From Oscillospiraceae bacterium (GTDB lineage Bacteria > Bacillota > Clostridia > UMGS1810), in the NCBI GenBank assembly GCA_015069015.1, contig SVJK01000016.1, forward strand, positions 1-36,024: 36,024 nt of DNA, read 5' to 3'. Each line of letters starts with the position of its first letter. Position 1 is the stretch's first letter. This document shows, piece after piece, positions 24,249-32,638 of this stretch. The position numbers and the translations under genes were made by a program. A model generated the notes under the pieces. It was not told the DNA's origin and did no database searches. It saw nothing but the letters and a program-made list of their open reading frames with translations.

Positions 24249-25142
24249 TTATTCAGTAATCATGGTACCGATTCCTGTATCTGTAAATATTTCCAGAAGA
24301 ATGGAGTGGAGAAGTCTTCCGTCGATGATATGTACTTTTCCGACACCATTTTTGATTGCCTTTTCACAGCTTTTAATCTTTGGAATCATACCGCCGGTGA
24401 TTGTTCCGTTTTCAATCATTTCATTAATTTCGTCAAGATGGATTTTATAAATCAGTTCCCCGTCAGAATTTTTTACGCCCTCAACATCCGTAAGGTACAT
24501 AAGCTTTTCAGCGTTTAATGCTTCTGCCACAGCCTCTGCTACAGAATCTGCGTTTATGTTGTAGGAATTTCCTTCATCGTCAACACCGATAGGTGCAATA
24601 ACAGGAATGAATTCGTCATCGTTGAGCATTTCAATAATCTTGGTGTTAACCTCCGTAACTTCACCAACAAACCCAATATCGGTTTTAACTCCGTCAACCT
24701 CAGTATATAATTTTTTGCATTTTAACAAACTACCGTCAATGCCGCAAAGACCTATTGCTTTTCCACCCATAGCATTCAAAAGAGAAACAAGCTCTTTATT
24801 GGTTTTTCCGACTAAAACCATCTGCGCAACACCGACAGTGTCTTTTTCGGTAACACGCAGACCGTTAACAAAACGGCTTTCAATGTTGTAGGCTTTTAGC
24901 GCGTTTGAAATGTCAGGACCGCCTCCGTGAACAACAATCGGATTAAGACCGATAAACTTTAAAAGGGTGATATCCTGAATTACGGATTTTTTGATTTCGT
25001 CGTTAAGCATTGCATTTCCGCCATATTTGATAACAATTCTTTTTTTGTTAAGTTTTCTTATGTAGGGAAGTGCTTCTGTGAGTATATTTGCTTTTTTGAT
25101 TAAGGATTCAACATATGCTGAATTTCTGTTTAAAAGTTCCAT
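24249..25142 (-). CDS. argB: Acetylglutamate kinase
   Basis: A 297-residue amino-acid kinase that phosphorylates N-acetylglutamate. Signatures are V-I-K-Y-G-G-N-A-M (~39), V-V-H-G-G-G-P-D-I (~70) and N-I-N-A-D-S-V-A (~192). M-I-P-K-I-K-S-C (~250) and I-I-D-G-R (~275) lie near the C-terminus. The N-terminal ~30 residues with A-L-P-Y-I-R-K-L-N are typical of the longer, often arginine-inhibited form, so feedback control is possible. AAAGGAG is before the ATG. It is second in the argC-argB operon, 30 bases after argC. No argJ, argG or argH is in this window. Confidence 0.96.
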   Translation of the reverse strand: MELLNRNSAYVESLIKKANILTEALPYIRKLNKKRIVIKYGGNAMLNDEIKKSVIQDITLLKFIGLNPIVVHGGGPDISNALKAYNIESRFVNGLRVTEKDTVGVAQMVLVGKTNKELVSLLNAMGGKAIGLCGIDGSLLKCKKLYTEVDGVKTDIGFVGEVTEVNTKIIEMLNDDEFIPVIAPIGVDDEGNSYNINADSVAEAVAEALNAEKLMYLTDVEGVKNSDGELIYKIHLDEINEMIENGTITGGMIPKIKSCEKAIKNGVGKVHIIDGRLLHSILLEIFTDTGIGTMITE

Positions 25143-25172
25143 TATATTATTCTCCTTTAAAAGTTTAAATCA

Positions 25173-26213
25173 TTAAAGATACATGGCAGGCATATCAAGA
25201 CCGGCTTTTTCGTCAAATCCCATCATTATATTCATGTTCTGAACTGCCTGACCAGCCGCACCTTTTATGAGGTTGTCAATGGTTGAACACACAACAATTC
25301 TTCCGAGTCGTTCGTCAATCTGAAAACCAATGTTTGCAAAATTTGAACCGGCAACCCAGTTTGATTCCGGTATTTTTCCGGGACTCATAATTCTTATAAA
25401 ATGTTCGTTCTCATAAAAATCTTTGTATATTTTTTCAATTTCATCGCCTGTAACATTATTTGAAAGATTTGCATAGCAGGTTGCATAAATTCCTCTTTTT
25501 AGAGGGATGAGATGTGGAGTGAATGATACCATAACTTCACTTCCTGCCGCAATAGAAAGCTCTTGTTCAATTTCCGATGTGTGACGGTGAGTTGCAATTT
25601 TATATGCAAGCATATTTTCTGTGCATTCGCAGAAACTATAGTCAAGTTTGGTTGTTCTTCCTGCACCGCTCACACCGGATTTTGCATCAATAATAATATT
25701 TTTGGTTTCTATCACACTTGCTTTCAAAAGTGGATAGAGTGCCAGAATTGAACAGGTAGTATAGCAGCCGGGATTTCCAATCAAAGAAGTATTCCTGATT
25801 TTCTCTCTGTAAAGTTCGCAAAGACCATACACGGATTTTTCCAAAAGTTCAGGTGACGGGTGAGATTCTCCATACCATTTTTCATATACTTTTACATCGT
25901 TATACCTGAAATCGCCGCTTAAATCAATGATTTTCAAACCTTTTTCATAAAGTCCGGGAATAACATCTTTTGATACCCCGTGAGGAAGAGCAGTGAAAAC
26001 GAGATCGCAGTTTTTTGCAATATCATCAACATCAAGACTTACACATTCGATGTCAAGCACGCCTTCAAGACTCGGATAAATTTCTGATATTTTTTTACCT
26101 TCAAAGCTGTGTGATATAAGTCGGGTAATTTTTACATTTGGATGATTTGCCAAAAGTCTGACCGTTTCAATCCCGGCATATCCTGTTGCACCAAGTATTC
26201 CTACGTTTATCAT
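25173..26213 (-). CDS. argC: N-acetyl-gamma-glutamyl-phosphate reductase
   Basis: A 346-residue NADPH-dependent reductase for the third step of arginine synthesis. The N-terminal Rossmann loop is G-A-T-G-Y-A-G (~8-14). The active-site cysteine is in G-N-P-G-C-Y-T-T (~150). The conserved G-A-G-R segment (~185) and a P-H-L-I-P segment (~235) follow. Length and order are normal. The ribosome site is AAGGAGA before the ATG. Its promoter (TTGATT, 16, TATAAT on the minus strand) has an ARG-box match just upstream, consistent with arginine repression. Confidence 0.96.
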   Translation of the reverse strand: MINVGILGATGYAGIETVRLLANHPNVKITRLISHSFEGKKISEIYPSLEGVLDIECVSLDVDDIAKNCDLVFTALPHGVSKDVIPGLYEKGLKIIDLSGDFRYNDVKVYEKWYGESHPSPELLEKSVYGLCELYREKIRNTSLIGNPGCYTTCSILALYPLLKASVIETKNIIIDAKSGVSGAGRTTKLDYSFCECTENMLAYKIATHRHTSEIEQELSIAAGSEVMVSFTPHLIPLKRGIYATCYANLSNNVTGDEIEKIYKDFYENEHFIRIMSPGKIPESNWVAGSNFANIGFQIDERLGRIVVCSTIDNLIKGAAGQAVQNMNIMMGFDEKAGLDMPAMYL

Positions 26214-26263
26214 AAAATCGTCTCCTTGTTCATAGAATGTATAATTTTTGTATCACATATTAT

Positions 26264-26291
26264 ATTATACAGCAAAAGAGTGAAAAATCAA
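26264..26291 (-). promoter_or_regulatory. Promoter of argCB
   Basis: Minus strand: TTGATT at 26291-26286, a 16-base spacer and TATAAT at 26269-26264. Confidence 0.7.
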
Positions 26292-26299
26292 GGATGAAT

Positions 26300-26313
26300 T
26301 GCATAATTATTCA
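26300..26313 (-). promoter_or_regulatory. ArgR-type operator (ARG box) upstream of argC
   Basis: On the minus strand TGAATAATTATGCA, fitting TGNAT-W4-ATNCA at every fixed position. It lies 8 bases upstream of the -35. A weaker similar stretch (TACAAAAATTATACA on the minus strand) overlaps the start region. Confidence 0.65.
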
Positions 26314-26464
26314 CTTTTTATCAAATTTATACAAATATTAATGTATATTTTGAACTGCAGTGCTAATTCACACAAAAAACAATGCCATATATGTATAACA
26401 TAAATGGATAAGAGGAGGATGTAAAAATCATAAATAATTGTGAAAAATTTTCCATAAAAAACTA
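26314..26464. other. Intergenic spacer between argC and rpsO promoters
   Basis: About 150 bases of AT-rich sequence with no gene. It has an everted ATACA/TGTAT pair near 26330-26346, and a GAGGAGG touching ATG-TAA near 26412-26424, which cannot encode a product. Confidence 0.5.
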
Positions 26465-26493
26465 TTTACTTTTGCTTTTTATTGTGATATAAT
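26465..26493 (+). promoter_or_regulatory. Promoter of rpsO
   Basis: TTTACT (26465-26470), a 17-base spacer and TATAAT (26488-26493), with TGA before the -10 (extended -10). The start would be near 26500. Confidence 0.85.
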
Positions 26494-26500
26494 GCAATGG

Positions 26501-26600
26501 TTGAGTAATGTCTCAATAGCCCAAAGCAAGGGTCACGGATTCTCCGACCCGATTCTTTGCCTTGCGGCTCATGCCCGATAGGGTAAATATATTAAATGGA
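26501..26600 (+). promoter_or_regulatory. Structured rpsO leader, candidate S15 autoregulatory element
   Basis: The RNA can form a TTGAG/CTCAA hairpin (26501-26505 with 26512-26516). A closing helix AGCC/GGCT (26518-26521 with 26566-26569) stacks on GCAAGG/CCTTGC (26526-26531 with 26560-26565). An inner stem GGGT-CGGA/TCCG-ACCC has a TTC tip. Ribosomal protein S15 represses its own mRNA through leader structures in several bacteria, so this is the likely purpose. Confidence 0.55.
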
Positions 26601-26610
26601 GGTGTTTCCA

Positions 26611-26874
26611 ATGCTTAAGGAAACAAAAGACGCTATCATTAAAGAATACGCTACTCACGAAGGTGACACAGGTTCTCCGGAAGTACAGGTTGCAATCCTT
26701 ACTTACCGTATCAACCACCTCACAGAGCACCTTAAATCCAACATGAAAGACCATCACTCAAGAAGAGGTCTTCTCAAAATGGTTGGTAAAAGAAGAGGTC
26801 TTTTGCAGTACCTTGCTAAAATCGATATCGAAAGATACCGTAGCCTTATTGCAAGACTCAACATCAGAAAGTAG
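26611..26874 (+). CDS. rpsO: 30S ribosomal protein S15
   Basis: An 87-residue S15, a primary binder of 16S rRNA. Hallmarks are [13 protein letters not shown] (~15-27), the [15 protein letters not shown] block (~40-54) and the L-L-K-M-V-G-K-R-R segment. An in-frame ATG at 26596 is rejected because it overlaps the GGAGG that serves the ATG at 26611 (8-base spacing). A structured leader precedes it and a terminator follows. pnp comes next, the same rpsO-pnp order as in many bacteria. Confidence 0.98.
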   Translation: MLKETKDAIIKEYATHEGDTGSPEVQVAILTYRINHLTEHLKSNMKDHHSRRGLLKMVGKRRGLLQYLAKIDIERYRSLIARLNIRK

Positions 26875-26886
26875 TTTGTTCAAAGT

Positions 26887-26921
26887 GGCAAAGGTGACTT
26901 TATGTCATCTTTGCCTGTTTT
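26887..26921 (+). terminator. Hairpin terminator between rpsO and pnp
   Basis: GGCAAAGGTGAC (26887-26898) pairs perfectly with GTCATCTTTGCC (26904-26915, one wobble), then TGTTTT. The short T run may be leaky, letting some transcription reach pnp. Confidence 0.8.
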
Positions 26922-26942
26922 ACTAATTGTTAATAATAAAAT

Positions 26943-27033
26943 GGGAGAATTTACTTAGTTTTAGCAGTTAAATATGCTGTTGAAAAATGTTTGAGAGCAT
27001 ATCTAAATGCTAAATTTTAAGAAGATTTCTCCC
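26943..27033 (+). promoter_or_regulatory. Long imperfect hairpin in the pnp leader
   Basis: Nested pairs span 91 bases: GGGAGAA/TTCTCCC (26943-26949 with 27027-27033), TTTAGCA/TGCTAAA (26960-26966 with 27008-27014) and ATATGCT/AGCATAT (26972-26978 with 26996-27002). The tip holds a 17-base loop. It ends 26 bases before pnp. In E. coli a comparable double-stranded pnp leader is cut by RNase III for autocontrol. Confidence 0.65.
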
Positions 27034-27059
27034 GTTTTGTAAAAATCAAGGAGGATAAT

Positions 27060-29162
27060 ATGAATCAGAAATTTACTACTACCATCGCAGGCAGAGAATT
27101 TACAGTTGAAACCGGCGAACTTGCTCAGCTCGCTTCCGGCTCTGCTCTTGTAAGATATGGTGACACTGTGGTACTTGCAACTGCAACCGCATCTGCAAAA
27201 CCCAGAGACGGAATCGACTTTTTCCCTCTCAGTGTTGACTATGAAGAAAAAATGTATTCCGTGGGCAAAATTCCCGGCGGATTTTTGAAACGTGAAGGAA
27301 AACCGTCCGAAAAGGCAATTCTCACAAGCCGTGTTATTGACCGTCCCATACGTCCCTTGTTTCCAAAAGATTACCGCAATGACGTTGGTCTTGTAACAAC
27401 TGTTATGTCGGTTGACGTGGACAACTCTCCCGAAGTTTGTGCAATGAATGGTGCATCAATTGCAATTTCAATTTCCGAAATGCCCTTTGCAGGCCCTGTT
27501 GGTGCAGTAATCGTAGGTCTTGTTGACGGTGAATTTGTAATTAACCCCACATTGGAACAGAGAGAAAAAAGCGAAATGTCAGTTACCGTTGCAGGTACAA
27601 GACAGAAAGTTGTAATGATTGAAGCAGGTGCAAATGAAGTTCCCGAAGATGTAATGTATGATGCTATCGTATATGCTCATCAGGAAATCATCAAAATCTG
27701 TGATTTCATAGATACCATTGTTGCAGCAGTAGGCAAGGAAAAAGCACCCTATGAGCCCCACGATGTTGACCACGAATTCTATGATAAAGTATATGCTTTT
27801 TCCTATGACAAAATTTGTGCAGCAATTGATACTGATGACAAGAGAATCCGCGACGAAAGAATGAAAGTTGTTGCAGATGAATTAAATGAATATCTTGGAG
27901 AAGAATATGAAGGCAGAGATGCTGAGATAGATGAATTCTTCTATAAAATCCAGAAAGAAATCGTTAGAAAATGGCTTATCGAAGACCACAAACGTGTTGA
28001 CGGAAGACAGATTGATGAAATCAGACCTCTTAGTGCAAGTGTAGGACTTCTTCCAAGAACTCACGGTTCAGGACTCTTCTCAAGAGGACAGACTCAGGTT
28101 CTTACAATTGCAACTCTCGGTGCAGTTTCCGAATCACAGACAATTGACGGCCTTGATGAAGAAACTTCAAAAAGATATATGCACCATTATAATTTCCCCT
28201 CATACTCTGTAGGTGAAACCAAACCTTCAAGAGGACCGGGAAGACGTGAAATTGGTCATGGTGCACTTGCTGAAAGAGCATTAAAACCGGTTATTCCTTC
28301 AACAGAAGAATTCCCATATGCAATCCGTCTTGTATCTGAAGTTCTTAGTTCAAATGGTTCAACATCACAGGGAAGTGTTTGCGGAAGTACACTTGCGCTT
28401 ATGGATGCCGGTGTTCCCATCAAAGCACCTGTTGCCGGAATTTCCTGCGGTCTGATCACAAAACCCGATTCCGACGAATTCCTCACAATGGTTGACATTC
28501 AGGGTGTTGAAGACTTCTATGGCGATATGGACTTCAAAGTTGCAGGTACTAAAAAAGGTATCACAGCAATTCAGATGGATATCAAAGTTGATGGTCTCAC
28601 CTATGACATAATCAAAGAAGCATTCAGAAAAACAAGAGATGCACGCTACTACATCCTTGATGAAGTAATGCTTAAAGCAATTCCGGAACCCCGTGAACAT
28701 CTTTCCGAATATGCTCCCAAGATTATCACAACAAAAGTTCCTGTTGATAAAATCAAAGATGTCATTGGTTCAGGCGGAAAAACAATTCAGAAAATCATTG
28801 CTGAAACCGGAGTTAAAATTGATATTGAAGACGACGGTAGCGTATTCATTCTTACTACAGATGAAGAAGCAGGAAATAAGGCACTTTCAATTGTAGAAGG
28901 AATTGTTGCTGAACCTGAAGTTGGCAAAATCTATACAGGTAAAGTTGTAAAAATTATTGAAATCGGTGCATTTGTGGAATTCCTTCCCGGAAGAGAAGGA
29001 CTTGTACACATCTCCAAACTTGAAGACCGCAGAGTTGCAAAGGTAGAAGATGTTGTTTCCGAAGGCGATGAAATCAAAGTTAAACTTATGGAGATTGACC
29101 GTCAGGGCAGATTTAATCTTTCAAGAAAAGATGCTCTGAACACAGAAGAAACTCAGGCATAA
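27060..29162 (+). CDS. pnp: Polyribonucleotide nucleotidyltransferase (PNPase)
   Basis: A 700-residue phosphorolytic 3'-5' exoribonuclease of normal length. It has two RNase PH-like domains (first ~10-145; second ~310-540, with [11 protein letters not shown] and [10 protein letters not shown]) separated by a helical domain. A KH domain follows ([11 protein letters not shown], ~570), then an S1 domain ([13 protein letters not shown], ~630). It trims and degrades RNA, often with other RNases. AAGGAGG lies before the ATG. The leader holds a long hairpin that may control it. A large terminator follows before ftsH. Confidence 0.98.
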   Translation: MNQKFTTTIAGREFTVETGELAQLASGSALVRYGDTVVLATATASAKPRDGIDFFPLSVDYEEKMYSVGKIPGGFLKREGKPSEKAILTSRVIDRPIRPLFPKDYRNDVGLVTTVMSVDVDNSPEVCAMNGASIAISISEMPFAGPVGAVIVGLVDGEFVINPTLEQREKSEMSVTVAGTRQKVVMIEAGANEVPEDVMYDAIVYAHQEIIKICDFIDTIVAAVGKEKAPYEPHDVDHEFYDKVYAFSYDKICAAIDTDDKRIRDERMKVVADELNEYLGEEYEGRDAEIDEFFYKIQKEIVRKWLIEDHKRVDGRQIDEIRPLSASVGLLPRTHGSGLFSRGQTQVLTIATLGAVSESQTIDGLDEETSKRYMHHYNFPSYSVGETKPSRGPGRREIGHGALAERALKPVIPSTEEFPYAIRLVSEVLSSNGSTSQGSVCGSTLALMDAGVPIKAPVAGISCGLITKPDSDEFLTMVDIQGVEDFYGDMDFKVAGTKKGITAIQMDIKVDGLTYDIIKEAFRKTRDARYYILDEVMLKAIPEPREHLSEYAPKIITTKVPVDKIKDVIGSGGKTIQKIIAETGVKIDIEDDGSVFILTTDEEAGNKALSIVEGIVAEPEVGKIYTGKVVKIIEIGAFVEFLPGREGLVHISKLEDRRVAKVEDVVSEGDEIKVKLMEIDRQGRFNLSRKDALNTEETQA

Positions 29163-29178
29163 TTTTTGAAATTATGAG

Positions 29179-29248
29179 AGACTGCGTATTAAGGATTTTA
29201 TGTATCACCTCTTAAACAGAGGTGATACACCTTGGATGCAGTCTTTTT
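29179..29248 (+). terminator. Large terminator after pnp
   Basis: AGACTGC/GCAGTCT (29179-29185 with 29238-29244), AAGG/CCTT and a perfect GTATCACCTCT/AGAGGTGATAC tip stem (29202-29212 with 29218-29228), then T4-5. It ends 32 bases before the ftsH start. Confidence 0.85.
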
Positions 29249-29279
29249 CTATTATCTATCACAAAGAGAGGAATATGTT

Positions 29280-31127
29280 ATGAATAATAAAAAAGGAAAA
29301 GTGTTCTATATAGTAATTGGACTTGTAATAATTTTCCTGATGAACTATTTTGTTTTTCCATTTCTTTTCGGTTCTCAGACAAAAGAAGTGAGTTATGATT
29401 TTTTCTTGGAAGAACTTGACAGGAAAAACATTGATGAGGTTGAAATAGATGATACTTTCATTGTTTTTACAACCAAAACAAATGCTAAAAATGATAAGCC
29501 GTCATCACTTCTTGGTGTTGATTCAAATTCTAAAACGACCTATAAAACAGGTCTCATGGATGACCCTGCCCTTGTTGCGAAACTTGAACATTCAGGTGCA
29601 AAGTTCACAAAAGTTCAGCCTGAGGAAATGTCACCAATTTTGGCAACAATTCTGAGCTACGGAATACCAATTCTCATAATGGTAATTTTCTGGAGATTTC
29701 TTTCAAAACAGATGGCAAAAGGCGGATTTGGCGGAAATGCCATGTCTTTTGGCAAATCAAATGCAAAGGTGTATGTAAAGGCGCAGACAGGAAAAACTTT
29801 CTCTGATGTTGCAGGTCAGGACGAGGCGAAAGAGGCGCTCACAGAAATTGTGGATTTTCTTCATAATCCCAAAAAGTATGCCGCAATAGGGGCAACTCTT
29901 CCAAAGGGCGCACTTCTTGTAGGACCTCCGGGAACAGGAAAAACCCTTCTTGCTCAGGCTGTAGCAGGTGAGGCAAATGTTCCTTTCTTTTCTATTTCCG
30001 GTTCTGAATTTGTCGAAATGTTTGTTGGTATGGGTGCCGCAAAGGTGAGGGACCTTTTCAAACAAGCAAATGAAAAAGCACCGTGTATTGTTTTCATAGA
30101 TGAAATTGACACCATAGGCAAAAAAAGAGATTCTGCTCACTTTTCAGGCGGTAATGACGAAAGAGAGCAGACTTTAAATCAACTTCTCACGGAAATGGAC
30201 GGATTTGACGGAAAAAAAGGTGTGGTAATCCTTGCCGCTACCAATAGACCTGATTCCCTTGATAAAGCACTTTTAAGACCGGGACGATTTGACCGTAGAA
30301 TTCCTGTTGAACTTCCTGATTTAAGGGGTAGAGAGGCAATTTTAAGGGTACACGCAAAAAAAGTCAATATTGCAGACGGGGTAGATTTCAAATCCATAGC
30401 CAATGCAACAAGCGGTGCATCAGGAGCAGAACTTGCAAATATTATCAATGAATCTGCACTTCGTGCAGTACGACTTGGTAGAATCGAAGTTGAACAATCT
30501 GACCTTGAAGAAAGCGTTGAAGTAATCCTTGCAGGATATCAGAGAAAAGGTATGGTAATATCTCAAAAAGAAAAAGAGATAATTGCATATCATGAAGTGG
30601 GGCATGCCCTTGTTGCCGCACTTCAGAAAAATTCAGCCCCTGTTCACAAAATAACCATTATTCCAAGAACATCAGGCGCACTTGGATATACAATGCAGGT
30701 TGAGGAAGATGAAAAGTTTCTTATGTCAAAAGAAGAGGCATTCAACAAGATTGTAACCTTCACTGCCGGAAGAGCCGCAGAAAAACTTATGTTTAATTCG
30801 GTGACAACCGGGGCATCGAATGACATTGAACAGGCAACAAAAATTGCAAGGGCAATGATTACACGCTACGGAATGAGTGACGAATTTGGTATGGTTGCCT
30901 TTGAAACTCTCAATAACCCTTATCTTAGCGAAGATACATCCTTGATGTGCTCCAACGAAACAAGTTCCAAAATTGACAGAGAAGTTGTGAAAATCATATC
31001 TGATGCATATGAAAAAGCAGAAACCATTCTGAGAAATAATATGCAGAAACTAAATAGCATTGCACGTTATCTCATCGATAAAGAAACAATAACAGGCGAT
31101 GAATTTATGGATCTTCTGAATATGTAA
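29280..31127 (+). CDS. ftsH: ATP-dependent zinc metalloprotease FtsH
   Basis: A 615-residue membrane-bound AAA+ protease that degrades misfolded and regulatory proteins. A first helix (~8-28), a small outer domain and a second helix (~118-140) precede the AAA module. That module has Walker A G-P-P-G-T-G-K-T (215-222), Walker B I-V-F-I-D-E-I-D (~270) and the second region of homology [16 protein letters not shown]. The zinc site H-E-V-G-H is at 438-442. The start is the ATG at 29280 with AGAGAGG upstream. A TTG at 29232 would lie inside the preceding terminator and is rejected. It is a single gene between two strong hairpins. Confidence 0.97.
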   Translation: MNNKKGKVFYIVIGLVIIFLMNYFVFPFLFGSQTKEVSYDFFLEELDRKNIDEVEIDDTFIVFTTKTNAKNDKPSSLLGVDSNSKTTYKTGLMDDPALVAKLEHSGAKFTKVQPEEMSPILATILSYGIPILIMVIFWRFLSKQMAKGGFGGNAMSFGKSNAKVYVKAQTGKTFSDVAGQDEAKEALTEIVDFLHNPKKYAAIGATLPKGALLVGPPGTGKTLLAQAVAGEANVPFFSISGSEFVEMFVGMGAAKVRDLFKQANEKAPCIVFIDEIDTIGKKRDSAHFSGGNDEREQTLNQLLTEMDGFDGKKGVVILAATNRPDSLDKALLRPGRFDRRIPVELPDLRGREAILRVHAKKVNIADGVDFKSIANATSGASGAELANIINESALRAVRLGRIEVEQSDLEESVEVILAGYQRKGMVISQKEKEIIAYHEVGHALVAALQKNSAPVHKITIIPRTSGALGYTMQVEEDEKFLMSKEEAFNKIVTFTAGRAAEKLMFNSVTTGASNDIEQATKIARAMITRYGMSDEFGMVAFETLNNPYLSEDTSLMCSNETSSKIDREVVKIISDAYEKAETILRNNMQKLNSIARYLIDKETITGDEFMDLLNM

Positions 31128-31189
31128 AATAATGATTTGATTTATTAGAGGATGTCTCTTTAAGTGTAAAATATGCATGGTTATTCATT

Positions 31190-31244
31190 AAATTGGAGTT
31201 TAGCGGTGAGTTTGCAAAACAAACTCACCGCTAAACTCCAATTT
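31190..31244 (+). terminator. 25-bp perfect hairpin after ftsH
   Basis: Arms 31190-31214 and 31220-31244 are fully complementary with a 5-base loop. ATTTATTT follows. It is longer than a usual terminator stem. A smaller AGAG/CTCT hairpin with T tail (31147-31162) precedes it. Confidence 0.75.
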
Positions 31245-31308
31245 ATTTAATTATACAATTAATTAGGCAGTCTTTATCTGGTTATATAAAAAACTCTTGA
31301 TTTGATAA

Positions 31309-31337
31309 TTGATACATAATCAGATGTGTTGTATAAT
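31309..31337 (+). promoter_or_regulatory. Promoter of the YwlG-family gene
   Basis: TTGATA (31309-31314), a 17-base spacer and TATAAT (31332-31337) preceded by GTTG. Confidence 0.82.
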
Positions 31338-31371
31338 GTCATCATAGATAATCAATATGAGGTGAAGCACA

Positions 31372-31917
31372 ATGATAAATAATTTATCTGTTCAGGCAGA
31401 ATCCGTTATGAAAGAATTGAAGGAAAAAGCCGGACTTAAATCCGGAGACAGCGTTGTTGTAGGATGTTCAACAAGTGAAATTATAGGTTCAAAAATCGGA
31501 AGTAATTCAAGTCCTGATGTTGCAAAAACAGTCTTTGAAGCAATATATGAATATGCAAAAAAAGAAAATTTGAAACTTGCATTTCAGTGTTGCGAACATT
31601 TGAATCGTGCTATAGTAATTGAAAAAGAAGATTTCCCCCTTGCAGAGGCAGTAAATGTTGTACCTCAGCCAAAAGCTGGCGGTTCAATGGCAACTCAAGC
31701 CTATGCACATTTCAAAAATCCTGTTGTTGTTGAGGAAATAAAAGCAGACGCAGGAATAGACATTGGATTCACTCTGATAGGAATGCACCTTAAAAAGGTT
31801 GCAGTTCCCCTTCGCCTTGATAATAATAAAATCGGCGAAGCAATGGTTCTGGCAGCTCGCACAAGACCAAAATTTATTGGCGGAATAAGAGCGGGATATG
31901 ATGATAAATTACTGTAA
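31372..31917 (+). CDS. TIGR01440/UPF0340 family protein (YwlG-like)
   Basis: A 181-residue cytosolic protein of a conserved Firmicutes family with no settled function. Typical stretches are V-V-V-G-C-S-T-S-E-I (~27-36), F-Q-C-C-E-H-L-N-R-A (~80) and V-P-Q-P-K-A-G-G-S (~102). I-D-I-G-F-T-L-I-G-M-H-L (~123) and R-T-R-P-K-F-I-G-G (~163) follow. The paired Cys and the Cys/His segment could bind a metal or act in catalysis, but that is inference. GAGGTG is the ribosome site. An ECF transporter S subunit follows 17 bases on in the same unit, hinting at a link to a vitamin or cofactor precursor. Confidence 0.88.
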   Translation: MINNLSVQAESVMKELKEKAGLKSGDSVVVGCSTSEIIGSKIGSNSSPDVAKTVFEAIYEYAKKENLKLAFQCCEHLNRAIVIEKEDFPLAEAVNVVPQPKAGGSMATQAYAHFKNPVVVEEIKADAGIDIGFTLIGMHLKKVAVPLRLDNNKIGEAMVLAARTRPKFIGGIRAGYDDKLL

Positions 31918-31934
31918 AATCAGAGGTGGAGATT

Positions 31935-32441
31935 ATGAATACTAATACAAAAAAACTTGTTATGTCATCTATGTTCGCAGCCCTTTGCTGTATCGCTACA
32001 ATGATTATAAAAATACCGTCACCACTCAAAGGATACATAAACCTCGGAGACTGCATGGTTCTTCTTTCGGGATTTATTCTGACTCCCGTATACGGATTTC
32101 TTGCCGCAGGTCTTGGTTCTGCTTTTGCAGATATTTTTTCGGGATATGTAGTATATGCTCCCGTCACATTTCTTGTAAAAGGGATTATGGCACTTGTTGC
32201 ATATTTCACATTTAAACTCATGAAAAACAAGGCAGGCAATACCTTTTCAAGAGTTATAGGCGGTATAATTGCAGAAATCATAATGGTTCTCGGATATTAC
32301 GTTTTTGAAGGATTTATGTATGGATTTGTCGCATCAGCAATCAATATTCCTGCAAATGCTGTTCAGGGTGTTGCCGGAATAATAATTGGTGTAATTCTTG
32401 CAAAAATTCTTGATAAGGGATTGAAAAATATAAATTTGTAA
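31935..32441 (+). CDS. ECF transporter S component (substrate-binding membrane subunit)
   Basis: A 168-residue protein with about six membrane helices. The N-terminal T-K-K-L-V-M-S-S-M-F-A-A-L block, the G-Y-I-N-L-G-D-C-M-V-L-L-S-G-F-I-L segment (~36-52) and G-F-L-A-A-G-L-G-S-A-F-A-D-I (~56-70) are hallmarks. They match S components of the riboflavin/pyridoxine/HMP-type branch. It would bind a vitamin-like substrate and work with a shared energising module (EcfT and two ATPases) not present here. The substrate cannot be told. The ATG at 31935 is preferred to a GTG at 31926, because AGGTGGAG lies just upstream of the ATG and overlaps the GTG. Confidence 0.87.
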   Translation: MNTNTKKLVMSSMFAALCCIATMIIKIPSPLKGYINLGDCMVLLSGFILTPVYGFLAAGLGSAFADIFSGYVVYAPVTFLVKGIMALVAYFTFKLMKNKAGNTFSRVIGGIIAEIIMVLGYYVFEGFMYGFVASAINIPANAVQGVAGIIIGVILAKILDKGLKNINL

Positions 32442-32468
32442 TATCAAAAAACAGAATATGTAAATCGC

Positions 32469-32510
32469 ATAAGAGACTGTCTTTATAAAAATGACAGTCT
32501 CTTACACTTT
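32469..32510 (+). terminator. Terminator of the YwlG-ECF operon
   Basis: TAAGAGACTGTC (32470-32481) pairs with GACAGTCTCTTA (32493-32504), followed by CACTTTT. Confidence 0.82.
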
Positions 32511-32555
32511 TAAGCCAATTTGTTGCGTTATATTGCTTATTTGCATATGAAACTA

Positions 32556-32584
32556 TTGTAATTGAATTTTAAGTGTTGTATAAT
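32556..32584 (+). promoter_or_regulatory. Promoter of the GH27-rhodanese operon
   Basis: TTGTAA (32556-32561), a 17-base spacer and TATAAT (32579-32584) preceded by GTTG. The leader is about 50 bases. Confidence 0.78.
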
Positions 32585-32638
32585 TATGTCTGAAATCAGT
32601 TAAACCAATTCACTAATCCCACAAAGGAGATAATTTAT

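Noticed and set aside
26329-26348. ATACA...TGTAT inverted pair as a third ARG box
   Set aside because: The half-sites are everted (wrong orientation for TGNAT...ATNCA) and it is far from both promoters.
26410-26425. GAGGAGG followed by ATG-TAA as a start-stop element
   Set aside because: There is no spacing between the ribosome site and ATG and no promoter before it.
29232-29279. Upstream TTG start that would extend FtsH by 16 residues
   Set aside because: It lies in the 3' arm of the pnp terminator and lacks a ribosome site; the ATG at 29280 has one and gives the usual N-terminus.
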